Made by a program: the position numbers and the translations under genes. The notes beneath the pieces were generated by a model. That model was not told where the DNA came from and made no database searches. It saw nothing but the letters and a program-made list of their open reading frames with translations. DNA of 5,121 nucleotides from the NCBI GenBank assembly GCA_021828635.1, contig JAJZEJ010000364.1, forward strand, positions 1 through 5,121, in the 5' to 3' direction. The number at the start of each line of letters is the position of its first letter. Position 1 is the first letter of the stretch. Shown here piece after piece: positions 1-5,121 of the stretch. This stretch comes from Chloroflexota bacterium (lineage in GTDB: Bacteria > Chloroflexota > Ktedonobacteria > Ktedonobacterales > Ktedonobacteraceae).

Positions 1-417
1 TTCGCCGTTGCCTATCGCATGTACATCGTTGGCCCCTGGTTTCGTTGGCCTACATTGAGTGACCACTTTTTGCAAAGCTTCTTTTATCTGTTTATCAACG
101 GCCCTGTCGAAGAACTCTTTTTTCGTGGCTTCGTGTTGGCGGCGGTAACACAATGGACCGGCTGGCTTGGCTGGGGTTGGCTGGTTAGCACGGCAGCCTA
201 CACGCTCTATCATCGCCTGGGCAAGTGGAGCTGGCGTAGCGTGGGTGGCGTGGGTCTGGCTGCACTGGTGTTCAGCCTTGTCTACCTCTGGCAACCCTCG
301 CCACGCTCGTTGCTCGCCGTCATCATCGTGCATGGTTTCACCACCAGTGGTTTCCTCAGTTGGGGCGATGAGGTGATGTATCGCGTCTGGAAACGCCGAC
401 AGGGACGGATGCGATAA
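1..417 (+). CDS. CPBP-family intramembrane metalloprotease, 3' part
   Basis: This is the C-terminal 138 residues of a membrane protein; the frame is open to base 1, so the true start lies upstream and the ATG at 19 is probably internal. Hydrophobic, Trp-rich segments alternate with short loops. The CPBP (CAAX protease and bacteriocin-processing, Abi) signature is visible: a Glu-Glu-x-x-x-Arg motif (EELFFRG, codons from 109), a Tyr-x-x-x-His second motif (YTLYH, about 199-213) and a third-motif His (VIIVHG, His codon at 331). In the family these Glu and His residues bind the catalytic metal in the membrane, and members cleave prenylated or hydrophobic substrates or act as immunity or processing factors; the substrate here cannot be told. 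The fourth position after the third-motif His is Thr rather than the usual Asn/Asp. The protein ends in a basic tail (KRRQGRMR) whose last codons and stop lie in a hairpin repeat. The gene converges on the next one. Confidence 0.8.
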   Translation, partial: FAVAYRMYIVGPWFRWPTLSDHFLQSFFYLFINGPVEELFFRGFVLAAVTQWTGWLGWGWLVSTAAYTLYHRLGKWSWRSVGGVGLAALVFSLVYLWQPSPRSLLAVIIVHGFTTSGFLSWGDEVMYRVWKRRQGRMR

Positions 418-429
418 ATCGGTCCCTAC
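400..429. repeat. Hairpin repeat carrying both convergent stop codons
   Basis: This is a 30-bp element with termini CAGGG and CCTAC. AGGGAC (401-406) pairs with GTCCCT (422-427), and inside it CGAT (412-415) pairs with ATCG (418-421) around AA, leaving GGATG (407-411) as a bulge. The TAA of the upstream CPBP gene (415-417) is in the hairpin tip, and the TAG of the minus-strand gene (426-428) is formed by the GTAGGG end. The same termini and a similar core (TG[C/T]GAT-NN-ATCG) recur at 2591-2616, so this is a member of a dispersed family rather than a chance palindrome. It could act as a bidirectional transcription stop or 3'-end stabiliser, but there is no T-run typical of an intrinsic terminator. 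Confidence 0.6.
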
Positions 430-1409
430 AGATCGACTTCAATACCAATGTTCAGTTCACAGGCTTTTTGATAGACATAAGCGGCAATGGCAGCATCTTG
501 TACAGCTACGCCAACTGATTTGAAAACGGTGATCTCCTCTGGTTGCCGTTGTATATCACTAGCAAGCACGTGGCCCAATTCTTGCCAGCTTTCAGGTATC
601 GTCACGCCCGCCTCCATAGCTTGCAAGAGATCACCCGCTTCGGTCAGTGCCGCTTCACGCCGGTCGATGACAATGCGAGCATGCGCTAGTGTATCCGCGC
701 CGACCTCGCACATCCGAGGTGTGAAGGCACCGATAGCGTTGATATGGCTTCCAGGCAGAACATCTTGATACTGAAAAAGCGGTGAGGTTGCGGTGGTGGC
801 ACAATCAATCAGCAGCGCATCAGTCAGCGCATCTCGCGCAGAAGCGGCACGTCGAATGGTGGGACAAGATGGGCCGAGTAGACTATGTAATTGCGCTACT
901 AGCTGCTGATAATGTTCCTCGCTGCGATTAACGACGCGCACTTCGCGCAAAGGTCTTACGGTATGCACCGCTAACACTTGCGTAACGGCCTGCGTACCAG
1001 CACCGAAAAGCGCCAGCACATCGGCATCGCGCCGCGCTAGCAGATCGGTCGCCAGGCCAGCAACCGCACCGGTACGCATGGCGGTGAGCCAGCCGCCTTC
1101 CATGATTGCCAGCGTGCGGCCAGTGATGGGGTCGAGCAAGAGTACCGAGGCATAACTGAGTGGCAGTGAACGAAACGGATTGCGCGGCACAACCGTGATG
1201 ATTTTGAGTCCAAAAGCGTTCTCTGTTGGCGTCTGTAGTAGCGACGGCATCAACAAAGCCACGCCCTGTTCCGGCAGGTCCACTGCCAGGCGTTGTGGCA
1301 TCTGTACCTGATGAGCCGCTAAGGCACGAAAAGCAAAACGCATCGCGTCGATAGCTGCGGGCATCGTCAGACAACGTTGGAGATCAGCACGAGAGAGAAT
1401 GCGGGCCAT
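426..1409 (-). CDS. Ornithine cyclodeaminase / mu-crystallin family protein
   Basis: This 327-residue protein has the usual full length for the ornithine cyclodeaminase/mu-crystallin/archaeal alanine dehydrogenase family of soluble NAD(P)-dependent enzymes. Recognisable features are Arg40 (MPQR), Lys69 in FGLKI, Arg112 in TAMRTGAVAG, the Rossmann dinucleotide loop LFGAGTQA (135-141), the NAIGAFTPRMCEV segment (224-236), AALTEAGDL (253-261) and FKSVGVAVQDAA (296-307). Lys69 and Arg112 match substrate-binding residues known in the family. True ornithine cyclodeaminases carry a catalytic Asp at about 228, in a GGD context; here that stretch is Gly-Ala-Phe, which favours an alanine dehydrogenase, ketimine reductase (pyrroline/piperideine-2-carboxylate) or related imine reductase over proline synthesis from ornithine. 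The ATG at 1409 is backed by GGAAGGA at 1417-1423 on this strand, 7 nt away. The gene is divergent from the SDR gene and convergent with the protease gene, so it is probably transcribed alone. The exact substrate is undetermined. Confidence 0.9.
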   Translation of the reverse strand: MARILSRADLQRCLTMPAAIDAMRFAFRALAAHQVQMPQRLAVDLPEQGVALLMPSLLQTPTENAFGLKIITVVPRNPFRSLPLSYASVLLLDPITGRTLAIMEGGWLTAMRTGAVAGLATDLLARRDADVLALFGAGTQAVTQVLAVHTVRPLREVRVVNRSEEHYQQLVAQLHSLLGPSCPTIRRAASARDALTDALLIDCATTATSPLFQYQDVLPGSHINAIGAFTPRMCEVGADTLAHARIVIDRREAALTEAGDLLQAMEAGVTIPESWQELGHVLASDIQRQPEEITVFKSVGVAVQDAAIAAYVYQKACELNIGIEVDL

Positions 1410-1436
1410 AAGATGTTCCTTCCAACAAAAGTATAA

Positions 1437-1465
1437 TGTATATATGATAAGCTAAATCCCGACAA
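1437..1465 (-). promoter_or_regulatory. Candidate sigma-70-type promoter for the cyclodeaminase-family gene
   Basis: Reading the minus strand, TTGTCG (1465-1460) is followed by a 17-bp spacer and TATACA (1442-1437). Each box matches 4 of 6 consensus bases. It would place transcription start near 1430, leaving a leader of about 20 nt that contains the GGAAGGA ribosome binding site at 1417-1423. The region is strongly A+T-rich, so overlapping alternatives such as TATACT (1435-1430) also exist. Confidence 0.3.
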
Positions 1466-1488
1466 TACTACTAGCGTTACCTTCATGT

Positions 1489-1518
1489 ATGCAATTCGTC
1501 TTGTCTCTAAGGTATACT
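1489..1518 (+). promoter_or_regulatory. Weak candidate promoter for the SDR gene
   Basis: TATACT at 1513-1518 matches the -10 consensus in 5 of 6 positions and is the best such box upstream of the SDR gene on this strand. The -35 position is poor: ATGCAA (1489-1494, 18-bp spacer) matches only 3 of 6. If used, it would give a leader of roughly 50 nt. An activator-dependent promoter or a different sigma factor is equally possible. Confidence 0.22.
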
Positions 1519-1565
1519 AGAAAGAGCAATAGCTGACAAGGGGTTTCTATCTACCAATTCATCAC

Positions 1566-1571
1566 TGGAGG
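1566..1571 (+). promoter_or_regulatory. Ribosome binding site that fixes a TTG start
   Basis: TGGAGG, complementary to the 16S 3' end, sits 7 nt before the TTG at 1579. This decides the start of the SDR: translation from that TTG gives the N-terminus MKIVVTGGAG, which places the dinucleotide loop at the position normal for the family. No ATG in frame nearby would keep the first beta strand. Confidence 0.75.
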
Positions 1572-1578
1572 TTTTCCG

Positions 1579-2523
1579 TTGAAAATTGTTGTTACTGGTG
1601 GAGCGGGTTTTGTTGGCTCCAATCTTTGCGCTCGCTTATTACAGGAAGGGCATGCCGTTCTCTGTGTTGATAATTATATTACTGGCTCCGCACGAAATAT
1701 AGAAGATTTACGCAATCATCCAAATTTTACTTATTTACAACAGGATGTAACACAGCCATTCTCTTTTAACGCTGAGGCTATCTTTCATCTCGCCAGTCCG
1801 GCCAGTCCGGTCGGTTATATGAATCATCCAATTGAAACCATCATGGCGAACAGCCAGGGTACCTATCAGATGCTGGAGCAGGCCCGCAAGCAAAATGCAT
1901 TGTTCCTGATCTCCTCTACCTCCGAAATCTACGGTGATCCTCTGGTACATCCACAGACTGAGGACTACTGGGGCAATGTCAACCCGATTGGGCCACGCGC
2001 CTGCTACGACGAGAGCAAGCGACTAGGTGAGACACTGACAATGGAGTTTTATCGCCAATACACCACGAATACACGTATTGTGCGTATCTTCAACACTTAT
2101 GGCCCTAATAGCCAGCCCGACGATGGACGCATGATTCCCAATTTTATCATGCAGGCACTGAAAAATGAAGCCCTGACGATCTATGGTGATGGCAGCAAAA
2201 CACGCAGCATCTGTTACGTTAGCGATCTGGTTGATGGTTTGATGCGTGCCATGTTCCAGCCCGGCACAACGGGTGAGGTCTTCAATCTGGGCAACCCGGA
2301 AGAGCATACGGTGCTGGAATATGCCCAGACGATTATTCGCCTCTGCAATGCATCATCGGAGATTCTCTATGAGTCGAGTCGTGTTGATGATCCAGAGCGG
2401 CGGCGTCCGAACATTAGCAAGGCACAACAGGTGTTGGGTTGGCAGGTGCAGGTTGGTATGGAAGAGGGATTGCGCCGCACTATTGACTGGTTTAGAAGTC
2501 GTATTGCACAGCCCGTTCGCTAG
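1579..2523 (+). CDS. UDP-glucuronate decarboxylase (UDP-xylose synthase)-like SDR
   Basis: This 314-residue extended short-chain dehydrogenase/reductase has no signal peptide or membrane anchor. The N-terminal Rossmann loop is Gly7-x-x-Gly10-x-x-Gly13 (TGGAGFVG), with Asp31 at the end of beta-2 for NAD ribose. The catalytic set is SSTSE (112-116) and Tyr143-x-x-x-Lys147. The UDP-xylose synthase hallmarks are HLASPASP (70-77), EIYGDPLVHPQ, the YWGNVNPIGPRACYDESKR block (130-148), RIFNTYGP (169-176), DDGRMIPNFI and YGDGSKTRSICYV (202-214). In that family UDP-glucuronate is oxidised at C4, decarboxylated and reduced to UDP-xylose with bound NAD. dTDP-glucose dehydratases and UDP-glucose 4-epimerases are related alternatives but lack the NVNPIGPR...CYDE block. 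It begins with TTG behind a strong TGGAGG. No UDP-glucose dehydrogenase, which would supply the substrate, is in the window. Its place before two glycan-related membrane proteins suggests it feeds pentose into a surface polysaccharide. Confidence 0.88.
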   Translation: MKIVVTGGAGFVGSNLCARLLQEGHAVLCVDNYITGSARNIEDLRNHPNFTYLQQDVTQPFSFNAEAIFHLASPASPVGYMNHPIETIMANSQGTYQMLEQARKQNALFLISSTSEIYGDPLVHPQTEDYWGNVNPIGPRACYDESKRLGETLTMEFYRQYTTNTRIVRIFNTYGPNSQPDDGRMIPNFIMQALKNEALTIYGDGSKTRSICYVSDLVDGLMRAMFQPGTTGEVFNLGNPEEHTVLEYAQTIIRLCNASSEILYESSRVDDPERRRPNISKAQQVLGWQVQVGMEEGLRRTIDWFRSRIAQPVR

Positions 2524-2539
2524 CTTTATGATCTTGATC

Positions 2540-2616
2540 GTAGGGGCGTGATTCATCACACCCTGCAACCTTGTCGAGTCGAGCAGTGACCAGGGTGTGA
2601 TTCATCGCGCTCCTAC
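2540..2616. repeat. 77-bp composite inverted repeat (two hairpin units)
   Basis: Two 26-bp arms (2540-2565 and 2591-2616) are inverted copies with 22 of 26 positions complementary. The inner 11 bp (ATCACACCCTG at 2555-2565 against 2591-2601) are perfect, and a 25-bp spacer separates the arms. Two of the four differences are G-T wobbles. Each arm is also self-complementary: GGGCGTGAT (2544-2552) with ATCACACCC (2555-2563), and GGGTGTGAT (2593-2601) with ATCGCGCTC (2604-2612, through wobbles), around a TC centre. The outer ends read GTAGG and CCTAC, as in the repeat at 400-429. It starts 16 bp after the SDR stop, so in RNA it could form one long stem or two small hairpins and may terminate or protect the SDR transcript. 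No T-run follows it and no clear target-site duplication flanks it. Confidence 0.75.
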
Positions 2617-2661
2617 AATTTCATCTCAACAGTAATAGAAACTAGTAAAGAATAAATCATT

Positions 2662-4263
2662 ATGTATTATACTGAGACAGGTATGCGAGTGGTAACAACT
2701 CCAACCTCGCCGCTCGCTCAGGCTCTTGCGTGGATACGCGCACGCGCAACAACGGTAAACCTGATTGGTTTATTGTGTGCTTTATTGTTGTTAGCTTGCC
2801 TGCTTTTCCTGCATGCACCCTGGAATATACGCATCCCACTCTATCTGATTGTCGCCGTCTGGGCTATTCTGCGACCTCGTGTGGCACTCTACTTGATGCC
2901 CATTGCTGTACCCTGGGGTTCAGTGGATCCCATTGCCATCGCCGGCCTCAACCTGAATAGCGCCGACATCCTGGTTGGGCTGTTGGTAGCAGGTTGGCTC
3001 TTGAGCTATGTGCTACGCCCTTATCTGGTTCGCAGCGACATCATGAACACGGTGCTTGACCGCGAAGAACATGCCGTGCCACGCTACCTTGCTATCGCTA
3101 TCACTATTATGTTGCTCACGATGGTTATCTCGATGACGGGCGCATATAGCGTGAAAACAAGCCTGAAAGAGGTTGCGAAGTGGATGGAGCTACTGATCGT
3201 CATTCTGATTGGCTCACAATATTTCAGAACACGCCGCCACATTTGGACGTTAGTAGTGATTCTTTGCCTGGCAGCTATTTCACAGGCCATCTACGGCTAC
3301 ATTCAATATTTCTTTGACATTGGTCCACAGGCATTTATCCGTGATGCTGCTTTGCGCGTCTACGGCACCTTTGGTCAGCCCAACCCCTTTGCAGGCTATA
3401 TCAACATGACACTGATGGTCGCATTGGCGCTCACTATTCTGGGTGGCAACGCTAAAACACGCCTTCTGGCTGGTGTTACAACAGCTATGTTACTGGCAGC
3501 TGAGATTTTCTCGCAATCGCGTGGCGGCGAAATTGCCTTCGCCGTTGGTCTACTACTCATTCTGGTCGTCGGCTTTCCGCTTATGCGCAAATTGGCAGCG
3601 ATTGGCGTGGTCGGTGGCCTATTTATTGTGGCGGGCTATCTGGCGGGCAAAGTGCCGCCAAAGCTGGTCAATCCCGTTATTAATATCCTGGGCTTGAAAA
3701 AAATCTCCTTCACCTTCCCAAGCGCCCAGGACTACTCAACTGCTGAGCGTCTGGCTCACTGGTATGCTGGCCTCCAAATGTTCATCACACATCCGTTTAC
3801 TGGTGTAGGCATCGGTAACTATCCAAATGCCTATCCACAATACTACATCACCATTTTCGTGAACTCACTCGGTCACGCGCATAACTATTATATCAACACA
3901 GCAGCCGAAACAGGCATCATCGGCCTTACCGCCTTTCTAGCTTTCCTGGTCACGCTGTTTGTAGCGGGAGCGCAGGCATACCGCGTCCTCAATCGGCGTT
4001 ATCGGGAACAGCAACAGCGCCGTAAGTTTCCAAAGGGCAGCATGACAGAATTGGAGGCGCTACACTCACAGACAAAAATACAGATGCTTGGCAATGATCG
4101 TGCGCTGGCGCTCGGCCTGATCGCCTCGCTAGTCACAGTTTGTACACATAACATGGTGGACGATCTGTATGTACACAGTTTGACAATTCTCTTCGCATTG
4201 CTTCTGGCCGCGCTCATTCGCGTGCCAAGAGTTGCATCTGAGAGCAGAGAGAGAGAGGTTTAG
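2662..4263 (+). CDS. O-antigen ligase / polymerase (Wzy_C, WaaL-like) family membrane protein
   Basis: This 533-residue polytopic membrane protein has about 12-14 hydrophobic segments (for example near 33-51, 57-82, 100-119, 141-160, 175-187, 193-215, 243-262, 267-284, 290-308, 312-329, 417-438, 480-498 and 503-520). The Wzy_C signature is present: VYGTFGQPNPFAGYI (233-247), Ser-Arg-Gly-Gly (286-289, with the conserved Arg287), then a large outside loop (about 330-415) with ERLAHWYAGLQMF (362-374), HPFTGVGIGNYP (377-388) and GHAHNYY (404-410), followed by AETGIIGL. In known members these Arg and His residues handle undecaprenyl-linked glycan during ligation or polymerisation outside the membrane. 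Ligase and Wzy polymerase cannot be told apart by sequence at this level. A basic, Gln-rich stretch of about 40 residues (441-480) separates the last helices. The start is uncertain: neither the ATG at 2662 nor the one at 2683 has a good ribosome binding site. The gene probably shares a transcript with the next one, 10 bp downstream. Confidence 0.85.
   Translation: MYYTETGMRVVTTPTSPLAQALAWIRARATTVNLIGLLCALLLLACLLFLHAPWNIRIPLYLIVAVWAILRPRVALYLMPIAVPWGSVDPIAIAGLNLNSADILVGLLVAGWLLSYVLRPYLVRSDIMNTVLDREEHAVPRYLAIAITIMLLTMVISMTGAYSVKTSLKEVAKWMELLIVILIGSQYFRTRRHIWTLVVILCLAAISQAIYGYIQYFFDIGPQAFIRDAALRVYGTFGQPNPFAGYINMTLMVALALTILGGNAKTRLLAGVTTAMLLAAEIFSQSRGGEIAFAVGLLLILVVGFPLMRKLAAIGVVGGLFIVAGYLAGKVPPKLVNPVINILGLKKISFTFPSAQDYSTAERLAHWYAGLQMFITHPFTGVGIGNYPNAYPQYYITIFVNSLGHAHNYYINTAAETGIIGLTAFLAFLVTLFVAGAQAYRVLNRRYREQQQRRKFPKGSMTELEALHSQTKIQMLGNDRALALGLIASLVTVCTHNMVDDLYVHSLTILFALLLAALIRVPRVASESREREV
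4246..4257 (+). repeat. (AG)6 dinucleotide tract at the end of the ligase-family gene
   Basis: Six AG units lie eight bases before the gene's stop codon (4261-4263) is complete; they encode part of the charged C-terminus ESREREV. The tract ends in AGAGG, about 15 nt before the next gene's ATG, which is rather far for a ribosome binding site. The frame of the next gene is open back through the tract, so a gain of one AG unit would skip the stop and fuse the two proteins in frame. The tract is short, so it may simply be chance coding sequence. Confidence 0.5.
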
Positions 4264-4273
4264 CGCGGATAAC

Positions 4274-5121
4274 ATGGGAGAAAAACCCGAAGCGTTTTTC
4301 AACGACGCCAATGGTGTAGCGCCGAAGACTCACATCGACAAAATCCTGAATGAACCGTTAGTACACAAAGAGCCGGTTACGCTCCAATTCCAGGATGTTG
4401 AAGAAGGCGAGATTACACGCGAACAACTCTCGCTCAAGAAGCGTTTGCTCAACTGGCGTACTCTCATCCCTCTGGTGATTGTCGTCGCCGCCCTGATCTT
4501 CTTCGCCAACAAGCTCAACATCAACCCACAACAGACATGGGCCGATATGCGCTCGGCCCATCTGCTCTTCTTTCTGGCTGCCTTCGTGATCTACTACTGC
4601 TCTTTTCCAGTGCGTGCCTTACGCTGGCGCATATTGTTAGAAAATATCGGTTATACGAAAGAAAATGGCATTTGCTTACCGGGCTTCTGGAAACTGGTCG
4701 AAATCATCTATATCTCGTTCTTCACTAATGCCGTCGTACCAGCCAAATTGGGTGATCTCTACCGCGCCTATCTGTTACGTCAGGAGATTCATGTTCCCAC
4801 AACACGCACTTTCGGCACCGTCCTGGCTGAACGCCTGCTCGATCTGATTGTCCTTTTGCTGCTCTTCATCTCTGCCATTATCATCAGCTTGCATGGGCGC
4901 TTGCCCATACAGCTAGAAATAGGGCTAGAGATAGCGTTGGCGGCGGTTATTGTTGGTATCATCGCTCTCTTCGTGCTGCGCATTGCCCGTGAACCGCTAG
5001 CTCGCCTGATACCTTCGCGCTTTCGCCCATACTATTATCAGTTACAAGAGGGTACATTAGGTTCGTTTCGCCGCATGCCAACGCTCTCGATACTGACCGT
5101 CGCTGTATGGGGTTGTGAGTC
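4274..5121 (+). CDS. UPF0104 / LPG-synthase-TM flippase-like protein, 5' part
   Basis: The frame starts at the ATG at 4274 and is open to the window end (282 full codons, no stop), so the C-terminus lies outside. The first 60 residues are polar and acidic (MGEKPEAFFNDANG..., VEEGEITREQ), likely cytoplasmic. Membrane segments follow near 62-79, 95-113, 142-158, 186-206 and 216-236, with another beginning near 270. The family signature of the lysylphosphatidylglycerol synthase transmembrane region/UPF0104 (YbhN, AglD-like) is clear: RALRWRILL (114-122), FFTNAVVPAKLGDLYRAYLL (149-168) and TFGTVLAERLLDLIVL (179-194). These proteins are proposed to act as lipid-linked-substrate flippases or partners of glycosyltransferases; the molecular role is unproven. 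The only upstream GGA (4267-4269) is 4 nt from the ATG, so translational coupling to the gene ending at 4263 is likely. The neighbouring decarboxylase and ligase-family genes support a role in glycan export or lipid modification. Confidence 0.85.
   Translation, partial: MGEKPEAFFNDANGVAPKTHIDKILNEPLVHKEPVTLQFQDVEEGEITREQLSLKKRLLNWRTLIPLVIVVAALIFFANKLNINPQQTWADMRSAHLLFFLAAFVIYYCSFPVRALRWRILLENIGYTKENGICLPGFWKLVEIIYISFFTNAVVPAKLGDLYRAYLLRQEIHVPTTRTFGTVLAERLLDLIVLLLLFISAIIISLHGRLPIQLEIGLEIALAAVIVGIIALFVLRIAREPLARLIPSRFRPYYYQLQEGTLGSFRRMPTLSILTVAVWGCE

Noticed and set aside
487..768. Plus-strand open frame of 93 codons inside the cyclodeaminase-family gene
   Set aside because: It lies wholly antisense to a gene with clear family motifs, is Ser/Ala/Cys-rich without recognisable domains, and has no ribosome binding site.
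928..1374. Minus-strand open frame of 148 codons in another frame of the cyclodeaminase-family gene
   Set aside because: It overlaps the conserved enzyme in a shifted frame, and its product is Ala/Arg/Cys-rich, typical of an out-of-frame shadow.
1410..1578. Possible small RNA or riboswitch in the divergent intergenic region
   Set aside because: I saw no stable stem-loop series or known riboswitch core there, only A+T-rich sequence and weak promoter-like boxes.
1792..1809. Tandem 9-bp repeat GCCAGTCCG x2
   Set aside because: It encodes Ala-Ser-Pro-Ala-Ser-Pro, which is the conserved (A/C)-P-A-S-P region of the UDP-xylose synthase family, so the repeat is explained by protein sequence.
2540..2616. 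Classical Rho-independent terminator after the SDR gene
   Set aside because: The stems are strong, but neither hairpin is followed by a T-run on either strand, so it is reported as a repeat and not as a terminator.
3084..3290. Minus-strand open frame of 68 codons (and similar ones at 3396-3590 and 3999-4217) within the ligase-family gene
   Set aside because: All are antisense to continuous transmembrane coding sequence and show no domain or start signal.
4537..4728. Plus-strand open frame beginning with an ATG inside the flippase-like gene
   Set aside because: It is out of frame with the gene that carries the UPF0104 motifs over the same bases, and has no ribosome binding site.

Overview
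The window is ordinary-looking bacterial chromosome of intermediate GC, densely coded, with five protein genes and no RNA gene, CRISPR array or insertion sequence that I can see. The mix (a UDP-xylose synthase-type SDR, an O-antigen ligase/polymerase-family membrane protein, a UPF0104 flippase-like protein) and hairpin repeats starting GTAGGG would fit a soil or thermal Chloroflexota bacterium such as the Ktedonobacteria. That taxonomic guess rests on style and repeats only and has low confidence.

Layout. 1-417 (+) is the 3' end of a CPBP-family intramembrane protease. It converges, with only 8 bp between stops, on 426-1409 (-), an ornithine cyclodeaminase/mu-crystallin-family NAD(P) enzyme. 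Both stop codons lie inside one 30-bp hairpin repeat (400-429). A 169-bp divergent intergenic region (1410-1578) carries weak promoter candidates for both directions. Next come three same-strand genes: a UDP-glucuronate decarboxylase-like SDR (1579-2523, TTG start with a strong ribosome binding site), a 12-14-TM O-antigen ligase/polymerase-family protein (2662-4263), and a UPF0104/LPG-synthase-TM flippase-like protein that starts 10 bp later (4274) and runs off the window end. A 77-bp composite inverted repeat, related to the repeat at 400-429, lies between the decarboxylase and the ligase gene.

How they work together. The last three genes look like part of a surface-polysaccharide or glycoconjugate locus. 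The SDR would supply UDP-xylose (or a related nucleotide pentose), the Wzy/WaaL-type protein would polymerise or ligate lipid-linked glycan outside the membrane, and the UPF0104 protein is a membrane protein often found in such loci. The CPBP and cyclodeaminase-family genes look like unrelated neighbours. I found no clearly new system. The most interesting signals are the hairpin repeat family, which supplies stop codons to two convergent genes, and an (AG)6 tract where one extra unit would fuse two membrane-protein genes in frame.
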